NCBI GenBank assembly: GCA_950022655.1
Contig: OX465587.1
Location: forward strand, 36,327,153 to 36,391,152
Direction: 5' to 3'
Origin: Alentia gelatinosa
Lineage: Eukaryota; Annelida; Polychaeta; Phyllodocida; Polynoidae
Length of the DNA: 64,000 nucleotides
Shown in pieces: positions 24,330 through 36,265 of the stretch. The position numbers and the translations under genes were made by a program. Under the pieces are notes generated by a model that worked only from the letters and a program-made list of their open reading frames with translations, had not been told where the DNA came from and made no database searches. How positions within the stretch are numbered: the first letter of the stretch is position 1; the number at the start of each line of letters is the position of its first letter.

Positions 24330-24670
24330 AGAATATCCTGACCATACTGTACAATTCACAGAACGAGATGGTAATTTATGGTTTGTACGGACAGGCATTT
24401 ATGCAGAGTGCCGTACAAACGGTAAATTATCAGAGTTCTGTGACTTGTACAAGCATGGTTGGACGTTATATATTTACTATACACCCGAAATTTAAAAAAA
24501 AAAAAAAAATCAATTCAATTTGGCTTAACAACCAATTTCTAAATGAATGTGTATGGCAAGGTGGTCTTATTTTAGTGTTCGGACAAGCGGTCGGTACAGT
24601 ATTTTTACGTCATATGCCGAAACAGTGTGTATTTACAGTATATACGACATGGGTATATAGTAAAATGTTA
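24330..24670 (+). repeat. Hairpin repeat G, copy 2
   Basis: A 340-bp repeat. The first half is a hairpin (CCTGACCATACTGTACAA...CAGAACGAGATGGTAATTTA mirrored). The second half contains CAGTATTTTTACGTCATATG and CAGTATATACGACATGGGTA. It matches 52550-52925 on the opposite strand along its whole length. Confidence 0.85.
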
Positions 24671-25141
24671 TACAGGTAGTTTTGCAGGATCTCAGTTTCC
24701 GGGTTATTTAGGTTCTCTCTCTAGTACCCCCCCTCCCCTGTTACTTACTGAAATTTGTGGATATAATTTTTGTTATCACATTAATACAACCGACAAGGGG
24801 ATTCTTTTGTAATGAAAATATTATAGGCCAATAATTGCACTGCAACACTTATCTATAATCTTAATGACACAAGTAATGACACAAGATGAATTAAATTTTA
24901 GTACAAAAATATTTACTTCACAATAACATTTTTAACAAAGACTCTTCTTAAGAGTTAGTGAGGACATTGTTTAGAGTGATGACATTCTTAAAATGACGAT
25001 GACACTTAACAGTAGATTCATAAGAATCTAAGGATGCATGTGATAATAATGATAACACTGGTGATCGAAAATGGAGAGTTCCCAAGGATTCAGGCAGAGT
25101 TCATGTAAGAAATGAGAGAAGTGTTTCGATTGTTCATAGGC

Positions 25142-25471
<330 letters not shown>

Positions 25472-26458
25472 TTAGTAACCTGATATGATGTGAATTAATT
25501 TAAAATGGATTGAGATTACTCCTTTCATAGTTCTCAGTAACAGTATATTCTTCATTAGGATTCTAAAAACCTGTGAAAACCACCTATGACTAACTATACA
25601 GTAGGTTGCTAGTGTATGTACACACTTAACAACAATAGTTAGTAAATCTCACAGCTTAGAAAAACTTATTCATAGAAGAGGCTCTGAGCTGGATAAGCAC
25701 TGGTTATAATATAATTAATAGCACAGTTTTGATATACATTTACGGCCCACTTAAATATAAAATATTACTAATGTCATATCTAGATATCACTTGTAAGTAC
25801 ACATAAAAACAATAAAATAGTTTGAGGATAATAGAAGTCAACAAATGAAACACAATGTCTGGGTAATTAAGTATTAACTTGGAGGTATTGGCACCTGTAG
25901 CCTACTGTTGTGGCAACAACAGTACTAACATGAATATTTTATCAATGTTATTGAGTGACTCAGTTCATGTGGTAGATTCCTATCAGTTTCGGTGTGCGTG
26001 CTTTCTATGGAAATCGCTCTATGCATTTACGAGGTAGGTACGCGGAAAATGGGCGTAGTCACTAACGGACACAGGTGGGTCGGACAAGTGGGAATCCCCC
26101 GCCACTAAATGCCACAACCGTCCCCTGCCAGGCCCTCGGGTAGAACGCTAGTAGTTCAAAATCACATTTGACTACGATTTTGTCATCCCAAACCTTCCCT
26201 TCTAACAGTAATGTATGATCATGCATATATAGCAGACCAGAAGAGGTACTACAATTACATTTTAAAGTTTGAAAATGTGGGTGCCGAAGGATCAAAGACT
26301 TCAGTGTGGACCGAGTATCGAAACTCGTGCTGCCGCCAAATTCTATAAACTAGGGCAGAGAGGGTTCTCTACTATTGGGGAATACACAGTATTTAGCAAG
26401 TGACATCTGTAGTCATGTCGTGATAGGTAAGCTATGGTATAAATGGTTTAATACTTAC

Positions 26459-26530
26459 AGAGATATCCGAAGATTTCCTTGCTTAAATAAACTTTCTGTG
26501 TGTCTCGTATGCCAGTTCCGATCGAATGAT
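26459..26530 (-). other. DYNLL: Probable 5' UTR exon of the LC8 gene
   Basis: The minus strand reads GGATATCTCT then GTAAGTAT, a strong donor at 26458/26459. Joined to the acceptor at 25419, it gives a 1040-bp intron in the 5' UTR. The 5' end is placed about 30 bp below the TATA-like box and is approximate. Confidence 0.7.
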
Positions 26531-26553
26531 GCGCTCTAACTGAGGACACAGAG

Positions 26554-26614
26554 TATTTAAGTGGCCGACGCTTCCTGCCGCGTTGTGATTGGCTGACGAC
26601 TTCTCTCTGATTGG
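26554..26614 (-). promoter_or_regulatory. LC8 promoter: TATA-like box and two CCAAT boxes
   Basis: On the minus strand two CCAAT boxes occur (ATTGG on + at 26610-26614 and 26588-26592), followed by TTAAATA (26554-26560) and then a probable start near 26525-26530. Spacing fits a conventional polymerase II promoter. Confidence 0.65.
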
Positions 26615-27899
26615 CTGGATTCTGTGGCAGTAGCGTACAACAGTAAGGGTGCAGTAGAGTCGTACGACATGACGCTACAGGTGGTTTGATGGTTTGAGGC
26701 GTAGACGGACTTTGAGGCGCTGAATGTATGAAAATAGGGTGATATGGGGCGTTACTTGCGTAGGGTGAATGTTTAAACTGTTAACCTATGTACGTATATG
26801 TATATTCATTTTCGATATCAATGACCACATCAATTAATCGGAACACTTCAAACAATAAAGTGATTAAAAGAATGACACAAAACAATCCTTAATTCAATGA
26901 ACAAGGGACTGGAATTTGATGATGTCATCCATGTCCATGATATCATGGAAGAACTGGAACAATATCAGGAAAAGGTCATTCACCTTGTAATTTTGTATTG
27001 TCTTCCTACTCCTCTGCAAGTTTCTTCCTACTCCTCTGTTGTTTTTTTTTTTTTTTCATATTTGTTGCTGCTGTTTTAAAAAAAAAAATCTCTTTTTTTT
27101 TGTTTTGGTCACCAACTTTATTTATGGTATGCTGCATTTGCATCTTTTTCTTCTGCTTGTATTTGATGAATTTGTTGTAAAATGCTGTCATTTACCATCT
27201 CCATACTCTCTATATAAAATTGAATTGTAAAGTAAGCCGTGCAATAAATGTTTTATCTTTAGCTTTAATGAGACATATTTGCCCCCACCACCTCCATAAG
27301 ATGTAACTAATAAGGATGTTGTAATGGTGAAAATAGGATATTATTAGGCTACATTATACATGTAGCCAAATCTCCTACGCATACCCCCCCCCCCCCCTCC
27401 TACTCACGTTACTGCGTCTTACGGGGGATTGTCATCAGCTGACTAGGTATAATTTCGCCATTTTTTCTAAAGAATAATAACAACGAAAAAACCAGCCTGA
27501 CTTGATATGTGAAAATACTTTACATCAATAAATTTATTGATCAGATATATCCATCTGCCTTTGTCATCAGGACATATCTGATCAATAGTTTCTGCCAATC
27601 TTTAAACATATGAAGACAGTAATCTAGTTTCTTTATGAAATACTGGGATTTCAAACCAATGCGGCTATGTGAAGAAGGCTACTTTATTAGATATTTGTTG
27701 TATCAACTACTAGCGACTTTGTCGCTAGAGCCTATGGACGCGCTATCTGGTGGAATTTGGCTGCATTACAGGCCTCAGTCTCCACTGCAAACGCTATACT
27801 AGGGGAGCATAACAGATCATTACCAAAAATATCTAAACAAGTAGAAAATAAACATCCGTCATTGACGGAACAGCGCCGATGCAAAAGAGATATCGACAA
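26615..27899. other. Intergenic, no gene seen
   Basis: Poly-T, poly-A and poly-C tracts (27038-27056, 27078-27101, 27385-27397). The frame at 27757-28002 runs into the following simple repeat and is not supported. Confidence 0.35.
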
Positions 27900-28205
27900 C
27901 AACACCCATCAACACCAACATTCACACCAATCAGCCCCAACACCCACCAACAACAACATTGACACTCACCATCACACACCTACTCACACCCACCAACAAT
28001 AACACCTACACCCACCAACCCACTCCTACCTGCACCTGCCAACACCCACAAACATCAACACCAGTAACACTCCCACCTGCCAACATCAACACTTACCAAC
28101 ACCCACAATCACCAACACCTACACCCACCAACCTCAACACCTACGTCAATCAACACCCAGACCCATCAATAACACCCATGAACACCAACATTCACACACT
28201 CCAAG
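27900..28205. repeat. CACCAACACCC-rich minisatellite
   Basis: Degenerate C/A-rich tandem repeats (CACCAACACCCACCAAC-like). The long Thr/His/Pro-rich frames are repeat artefacts. Confidence 0.85.
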
Positions 28206-28215
28206 CAAAGTGAGG

Positions 28216-28590
28216 TGTAGAAGCAGGATAGACTAAGTTGTAGGTATAGGACAGAGTGGGGTGTGGGTGTATGACTGAATGGGATCTGGGTGCATGACAT
28301 AATGTGTGCATAGGGCAGAGTAGGGTGTTGCTACAGGGTAGAGTGGTGTGGGAGTAGGACAGAGTGAGGTGTGGGTGTAGTGCAGAGTAGGATGTGGGTG
28401 TAGTACAGAGTGGGGTGTGGGTGTCGGACAGAGTGGGGTGTAAGTACACATGTATATGACAGAGTGGGGTGCGGGTATAGGACAGGGTGGGGTGTGGGTG
28501 CAGGGCAGAACTGGGTATAGGTGCAGTGCAGACTGGGGGTGCAGGTGTAGGAAAGATTGAGGTGTGGTGTAGGACAGAGTGGGGTGTGAT
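28216..28590. repeat. GGACAGAGTGGGGTGTGGGTG minisatellite
   Basis: About 16 degenerate units of roughly 23 bp with core ACAGAGTGGGGTGTGGGTGT. Directly follows the C/A-rich array, giving a strand-asymmetry switch. Confidence 0.85.
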
Positions 28591-28898
28591 TTGTATTTAG
28601 GCATACAATGCTGTATTACCTTGGTGTACTGGCAACAGTTTATTCTTATTTCAAGAATGTTGAATAGAAATTTGAAATATTAAGATACAAATCAAGAGAA
28701 ATTAATACTGAATATACATGTACATGTGATATGGATAATCTAAGAATAAGAAAAAAATTCCAATAAGTGCAATGAATGAACTAGATGAATATATATAAGG
28801 TAATACTTAGAATTATATTGCATATAATTATAAGATAGATAAACGAAGAATTAATATTAGATAATTATTTTTAAAAATATATATAAAAATAATAGATA

Positions 28899-29323
28899 GT
28901 TAATTTTCATTTTAGGGTGAGAATTTTCAGCTGATTAGTGAAAGGCGAGCGCACAGAGTCTGCGGAGTACACGGACGGCGAGGAGCGTGCAGAGAGCTCG
29001 ACTTCCCTGAAGGGGCGCTGCAGCTCCTGCTCATGATGTCACTCCCAGGCTATATTTAAACAGTGATCGCTCTCCGTGGTACCAGTGGTGATTCAGCTGC
29101 TGAAGCGAGGACACCTTAGGACTTAGCCCCAGCTACTTTCCCTCAGGAAGGAAGACTTATCCAAGCTAGGCGAGAACTTACCTGAGGAACTGTGAATACC
29201 TACCAGTGGTTTGATAAAAACAATTGGACAACTGGAATCCTTTTGTCGGGTCTTGACTTAAGCTGTAATCACTACAATAATAAATGGTTAATTGTCATTT
29301 TAGGTGAAAATTTTCAGCTGATT
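28899..29323 (+). mobile_element. LTR-like unit between 39-bp direct repeats
   Basis: GTTAATTTTCATTTTAGGGT...TTTTCAGCTGATT at 28899-28937 recurs at 29287-29323. The enclosed block begins TGAAAGGCG (28939) and ends ACTACA (29276), carries a TATA-like CTATATTTAAA near 29051, and is more GC-rich than its flanks. It could be a solo LTR, but the direct repeats are far too long for a target duplication. Confidence 0.4.
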
Positions 29324-29684
29324 TTAATTAGATGTATTTGATCTAGTATAATTTATTTGGTTACACATTATTACTTTATTTTAGTTGACTAGATACCAAA
29401 ATATCCTCGAGATTTTTGTTCCTTCTGTATGCAACAACCAAATCATTGAGGAAATGTTTTGGAAATGTGTCTTGCAATTTTTGGTATTTTTGTCATACCG
29501 ATGTACTGATTTTGATGGCAGCAGCACTATATGGGATAGAGAATACTACATTTTGTTTTGGAGATTTGATATTCATGCCCTTAGGCTGCATTGGTTCCTG
29601 TAGCTGTATCTAATTATATTCAATATCTCTTCATTTTATCTTGTTTTTCTCTGCTGAGCCTTGGTCAATAATTTGATGCATTTG

Positions 29685-29990
29685 TTAGATAACCATGTCC
29701 TGTTCTACAGTATGATAGAATTGTTGTGGTACTGGTTTGTTTAGATTATAATGCCGAATGTCTGAGAAGTGGCCAGTGAGTCTTTCCCTAAGAGTTTTTG
29801 AAGTTTCCCCTACATAGTATTCTTGACATCTTTTGCACCCAATGATGTATATTAGGTTTGTAGGGTAAAAGAATTTCAGAGGTTTCTTTAATCCACATAC
29901 AGCATTCACAACCACGCTGTCCATATTTTAATGCTGCTACAATGGGCCATTCTTTACCTGTTGTATTTTCTAATGCTCTATTAAAGTGGC
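29685..29990 (-). pseudogene. Penelope-like GIY-YIG endonuclease fragment
   Basis: The minus strand reads IYIIGCKRCQEYYVGETSKT, then LRERLTGHFSDIRHYN, the C-terminal GIY-YIG nuclease of Penelope-like elements with the CXXC before YVGET. The region upstream (29925-29990, another frame) carries SHFNRALENTTGKEW. The RT is absent, so this is a 5'-truncated copy. Confidence 0.8.
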
Positions 29991-30021
29991 TTTGCTTTAA
30001 TTGTCCGAATTGGCCGACTTT

Positions 30022-30600
30022 GGGACTTTGGGTGGGGTTGGCAGTCAGAATTCCCTCATCCTCAGACGGTTGACATAAAAAATCAAGATTTTTAAATTAT
30101 TTCCACCTCACCAGGCCTTGATAATGTATTTCATCAACGATTTAAAGAATGTACTTAGATAGAACAGTTAAAATTATTGCCTTAGGTGTCCTTGGGGTTT
30201 CTTGAACATGTGGCACATTTTGTGTCACTTTGGGTGGGGTCAGCAGTCAGAATTCCCTTACTGTCAGAAGGTCGACATGGAAAATCAAGATTTTGAAATT
30301 ATTTCCACCTCATCAGGCCTTAATAAAGCTTTTCATCAACGAATCCAAGTATATTCTAAATAGAATTGTTAAATTCATGGCCCTAGGTGAACTGGGGTTT
30401 TCAGGACATGTGCACACAGTTTGTGTCACTTTGGATAGGGTGGGCTGTCAGAATTTCTTCATCTTCAGATAAGCACGCATTGAAAATCAAGAATTTGAAA
30501 TTACTCCCAGCTTACCAGGCCGTAATAAACTATTTCATCATTGATTCTAAGTATGTACCTAAATAAAACTATTGTGCTAGGTGTTTGTAGAGAATTGGCA
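30022..30600. repeat. Three-copy tandem repeat, about 202 bp
   Basis: Units begin near 30022, 30226 and 30427 (ACTTTGGGTGGGGT, then GTCAGAATTCCCT, AAAATCAAGATTTT, ATTTCATCAACGA). Copies are diverged; no coding role is seen. Confidence 0.85.
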
Positions 30601-30837
30601 CAAATTTGGCGACTTTATCTGAATGTTATGATTATTCTCATGCTGTCATCCACAAATGTGGCGAAATTGTGAACCCTCTAGCAATGCCAAGACGCTCATA
30701 CACTGGCCGCCATCTCTGGAGCTACACTACATTAGCTCTGGTCAGATTAATCCATGGCCACCTTGAACCACAAGCTTCAAGTTAGACAGGCCTCAGTCCC
30801 TGTGTCCTACCCACCTCTCCCTGCATGCCTACCAGGG

Positions 30838-32180
30838 ACATGACATGTCTGTGACACTATACAAACATTGGGGTTGTCTAGTTTCGTGACAACACAAGTA
30901 GCTTCCCCTAGGAAAAGACAGACCCCAAACATAAGAATTAGACAAATCTACACATCATGGACCTGTTTCACTAGTTTTGTGACAAAAGTGTTAGAGGCCT
31001 ATTCCACCAACGCATCGCAGGGCCCGGCCGGGCGCCTTGTGGTCGCCTATTGGTGTCCGGCGGCAATAGCCGGCCCAAAGCTCCCGCCGGTGGCAATAAT
31101 CTGCTTGGTGGAACACCTCATGACAGCTCTAGGCCCCTCACGGCCGGCCCCTGCCGGCCGCCGGCCTCTCCCCGTGCCTCCAAAACCCCGACGCCGGACA
31201 GTATCGGCTGACCTGTTGGTGGTCGCCGGCCGCCGGCCGGGGCCAATACCGGGGCCATAGCCCATTTTGGAGGTGTTCCACCAAAATATAGTGATAACGA
31301 CAGAGGAGGCCGGCCGGGTGGCCCGGCTTTATGAGCGCAACCTCCCCCGCAAAGCCCTGGCAGGGGAAAACCGATTCATTTGATTTTAAGCTCCAGGCAG
31401 GCCGGCCGGCGTGTCAAGAGCTACGCCGAAAGAAGCACGCCTGCGGGCTCTGCCGGGACCCGCGGCGAGGGAAAGCCGACAACACTGCGCGGCCGACACC
31501 GGCGATACCCGAAGCCGCAATCGGACATCGAAAATTCCAACACTTTCGGCAGAATTCTAGCACCATAGCGTGCCATACACATTCATAACATCAATCCTTA
31601 TCTTTATTTACCTTCATGGTTCGATTTAACCTGTAAATCCGCGGTTATTTGACGTTTTCTGACCGTTCCCGTACAATTCCCGACACGCTGACACACTGCT
31701 GCGCTCAATACGCGACTTTCGCGGGTTCAGAGCGTCGTAGTGTATCGCCGCACGCCGCGCCGCCTATCGGATCGATAGAGAACCGCGGGTTTGCGCGTTA
31801 GTGCGGCCAACGTCCACCAGACAGCAATAGCAAACCCACCCGGGTGTAACGCCGCGCCGGGTCCGGCCAGCTCTATGGGCGCTCGCAGGGCGCCTTGTGT
31901 ACGCCTGTTGGTCGCCTTGTGGGGCTTTGGTGGAATAGCTCCTAGAATTTAGGGGTTTAGGGGCGGCCGGCCGGCCGGCCCCGGCGGCAAATGCCGGCTG
32001 GAGGGCAAAAACCCGCCTGCTGAGGGCCTTTTTGGTGGAATAGGCCTCTTAGACAGACATGAAAAGCGGCACCAACAGTGCAAGCAAGAACGGACAAAAC
32101 TAAGTCTCATGTCTAGTTCTTATGAAACCGGACACACCATCTAGACGCCATCTAGACATGTCAAGAAACTAGTGAAACAG
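30838..32180. mobile_element. MITE copy interrupted by a GC-rich element
   Basis: The flanking parts (30838-30993 and 32049-32180) match the uninterrupted MITE at 59570-59852. They include GACATGTCTGTGACAC at the left and AGACGCCATCTAGACATGTC at the right. Confidence 0.85.
30994..32048. mobile_element. GC-rich TTA-flanked element, PIF/Harbinger-like
   Basis: 1055 bp with perfect 16-bp termini GAGGCCTATTCCACCA / TGGTGGAATAGGCCTC and a 3-bp TTA duplication (30991-30993, 32049-32051). The empty site is preserved in the paralogous MITE (GTGTTAGACAG near 59725). TTA duplications fit PIF/Harbinger. The interior is dense in GGCCGGCC and CpG, unlike the surroundings, and has no transposase frame; open frames here are composition artefacts. 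Confidence 0.85.
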
Positions 32181-32189
32181 GTCCCAGTA

Positions 32190-35100
32190 TCGCATGTCAT
32201 GCTCACTCCCCGCCCCCACTAACCCCCCCCCCCTCCTCTGCATAGTTGAAACTGCTATAATTTATTCTAATCATTCAATGGATATTCATCATCAAAGACT
32301 TGAGCAAGTATAGCTCTAATTTTGCCACTCCCCCTGCAGATCTTTAGTATTCATTTGAGAGTGTTTTAATTCATAACCATGAAGCCATTCTTCCATGCTC
32401 TTATTTCATTTTGTGCGTATTTTGAATGAAATCACAATAAATCTACACTTTACTATCATATTGTAATGCTATCAATATTTTATAGTCAGCAGTTCTGCAT
32501 GCTTTTAGAACGAACATAGAACAAAACTGCTTGGTTTCAGGCGCATCCAGAGTGATTAAACCGGACCAACCTCTATATCGTAGCTCAGCGTAGACTGTTA
32601 CTTTCTGACAGGGGTTGGTTACCAAACTAAGACACTCATTGACACGCCAGCGGCGGCTTGTTTCTAATCCAGGTCATTCAAGTCCGTGTATAGGGCCTCA
32701 GGGTCCGTGCTTCTAAGAATGTGATAAATGAACAAAACCGACGATAGCGCCACCTTTGGGTATAGACCTTCCAAGAGTCTGAAGAGAAAAATATTTACAG
32801 GTCACTGGGAATTGTATTCAAAGTTAATTAAAAATCCACTTAAAGTGAAGAACTATTTTCAAAAGTATGTATTGCACAACTAAACGTTGCTTTTACCAAC
32901 GAGTACCCCTATTCCATATAGTGACAGACGAAAAAGAGTAGGATTTCATAAACGCTGTCATTCAAAGGTATTTTATTCATGTTCGACCATATTGTATAGA
33001 GATCTAACTGAAATCCAAAATTGAATAAAATGAAACGAAATAGAATATCAGGATATGAACAAGGGATACTAATTTTGACTAAGGCTACCTCGACTGTGGA
33101 TTTCTATTAATGCTTTTTAAAGGAACAAAATTAATGTTCAAACTTGGATGCTACTGGGGGGGGGGGGGGGGGCAGTAATTTGTTTCCAGTAAAACTCAAG
33201 TTTCCTAGTAGCCTCAACTATCAATTCACTTTCCAAAAACTACAATGCCAATCTTTTCTCCAATGACTTACTGCAAATCTGGTATCACATATATTCACCC
33301 CTTATCATATAACAGAGGAAGTACAACAAAATTACCTGGTTTGAGGCGGTACCGTATGTGACTGAATCATACCAACCTCTTAATAGTCGGAACAGACTGA
33401 AGACATAGGTGGCGGCGGCCAATGGAGATGGAAGGTGTCTCAAATGAGGTAACAGTCCACGCTGCAGCCCGCGCATCTACCGCTCACGTCGATTCGTCAG
33501 GGGTGACTGGAGATGTGCAGGCTTCCCGCGTGGTACCAGTCTGACTGTGTGGATCTCCTCGAGATGGCTCTCGTGTGGCTAAACATTATTTTTTTGTGAA
33601 ATTTCTTTAATGAGTCTAAGTAGTTACATCCACGATGAAAGTTGTACATAACACAAAGTTCGACCGAATAAAGGGGCTGAGACCTCAGCCTGTTTGTAAG
33701 GCTGGTTTTAATGGTCTAGCCAAGTAAACATTATATGAGCCTCTATGTTTCAATCTTTTCATTATTTCCTCTGTTTTTTGCTGTTTCTTTCTCGTGGTTT
33801 CGTTGTTTAATATTGAACTCATCAGGCCTGATAAACAATAAGTGTTTTGCGTGTGACTTTGTTTTTAGGAGCTTCCTCGTCAGGCCACTCAAAAGAAAAC
33901 TTGCTCTCATCAACGCGCACATTACCAAAAACGTTTTAAGAAGGTTTTTTTAAAAATAAGATATACCTTTATACAAATTATGAAAGGTATTTTTATCTGT
34001 TATAAAATTAAACGCATTCAACGTGGTATTATGTTTATGTAGGTATTCCCAAAACCGTGGTATTCATATCTCTCCTCATACTGCCCACACAACCAATAGT
34101 TCTGTGCTGTCATCTATTGTCAAACTATGGTACTTGTCCCAGCACTTGCATTACCTTTTCATATTACACACAGTAAAATGAATGAAATATTAGGAGTTTA
34201 GAGAGAGAATAAGTATGTCTGAAGCCCATTTTCAGACACTTCAAAAGCCATCGTTGATCCGGCGAAAAAAGTGCCCTCGTCATATTTGTCATAGCTTGGG
34301 GATAAGAAACAAGTGGTGTAGCCTGAAAGATTGCAATTTGTTTCAAAATTTCTTTTTATCTCCTGTTTTTATGTTGAAAAATAATATTGATATGGCTTTT
34401 GGTTGGTTCACCTGTATCGGTTATCAAGCATTTCAATTGCATCTCTCATGTGCTTATCCCTTTTTGAGCGCGGGAAAACGCACACATATACGTCATCTAG
34501 AGGTTAGAATGCTCACACAAGCTTCCAGCTTACTGCAGAGAATCTAACACTTCACTATCAGTGTTCCAACTATAAAGACCTGGTTAAATGAGCAGGGGTC
34601 CAGCAGCAACCCTTACCATAATCCCTGCCCCACTACTGACTTGGTTCCTAAAAATAGCGGTTTTATTTCTAGTCTTTTTGAAGACAAAAGGATTCACTAT
34701 GTCAATCCTTTCATGAAATGATAAACATTTAGTTATGGCTACTGTAATCTGCTACTAAAAAGGAAACTATTAGACGATAATATTGTCTAAATGTGGTATC
34801 TACATTTCAAATCTGATGGGACACATCTAAATACACTGTATTCAGAGAGTCAGATCTGATGGGACACATCTAAATACACTGTATTCAGACCCACCTTGTA
34901 CAGACCTGACAAACCAGTTTTACTCCCTTCAACCCTGTCATCAAGCTTTGCACCTGAGACTTGACCATAGACTTGCTGAGACCCTTTATCATTGAATTTC
35001 CTGAAGACAGGGTGGGAGACACAGATAGACAGATGATGATGCAGATGATAACAGAGACAGAAGGGGAGACTCACACAGGGACAGGTAAACAGACAAAGCC

Positions 35101-36210
35101 AGACATATATATTACAGATAGGGACATAGACAATGGAACAGAAATGCAGAAAGACACATACAAAGCGAAATAGTCAAACATACATGCCAAACAACAGGGA
35201 CAGAAACAGAGATATTGTATGACATATATATGGACAGACAGGGACAGAGACAAAGATATAAACAGAGAGAGTTATATATATAGTATATAGACAGGGATAG
35301 TGCCAGGGAGACAGACAGAGAAGCAGACAGCTGGAGACAGAAAACAGATAAAACAAAGAGACATGGACATATTTACTAACAGACAGGGATAGATGAAGAT
35401 TTAGGTATAACACGCTGGACCTGTAGCCACTCGACAGTCATGCAAGAATAGCCCTCACCCCCTCCCCTTCCACAACCACTCAATCTACTTTACTAACCAA
35501 CTAGCTACACCCAAGAGACTTTTTTCTGACTCACTGCTCTCCTGCCACCTTATAATGCATGTACATTTCAGATCTGATGGGACACACCTGACTGTATAGC
35601 ATTGGAACTTTCACTTCTGATGGGACAGACCAATCACTATGGTCTACAAAGAAACTCAGACCCAGTGAGGAGGTACGAGGTTGGTGGAAGGGTAGGCATT
35701 TGACTCTATCTCAACCCAGTCACTCCATATTAGCACCTCTCCCCCACTCTCACACACACTCCTTACCTTCATCCACTGACCAGGTTATTGAATCAGTTAT
35801 GCTCAGACCCATATAGGAATTGATTCAGAGTCATTTTTAATGCATTAGGATTTTTAATTTTTTTTTTATTAAGTCATTTATATTCGATACATAATCGGTC
35901 TTCCATACAAAGGTGAACAATGGTAGTCAAGTACATAAGGGCATGTAGACTGGTGTGTAGGTGTACACATACAAATGTGGTTTTAACAATGATGAATGTA
36001 CAAGATGAACAAAACAGTACAGTGCAAATAACCTAAATGCACGTGTATGGTAACTATGAAACATAATTTATATGAGCAGGGTATAGGTATATAGTGTGGC
36101 ATGAACGCTTTATACCTGGTAAATCACAGCATAATGGATTTCACCTAGTGATAACTTCAGGCACTTCCAGTAGATATTATCTAATATTCTTTAAGCAGTC
36201 TTGGCGAAAG
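32190..36210. other. Intergenic, low-complexity tracts, no gene seen
   Basis: Contains a poly-G run (33157-33172), a 39-bp direct duplication GATCTGATGGGACACATCTA near 34813-34888 with a third partial copy near 35571, and a purine-rich ACAGACAGGGACAGA tract (35010-35400). Frames in these blocks are artefacts. Confidence 0.4.
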
Positions 36211-36265
36211 GTCTTTTTTTTGTGGTGGCAGTGGTCACCTGTTGGGAGTTTCTAGATAGTTTATT

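Noticed and set aside
30868..31588. GC-rich Pro/Arg-rich open frames
   Set aside because: They lie wholly inside a non-autonomous element with high GC, which suppresses stop codons; no motif is present.
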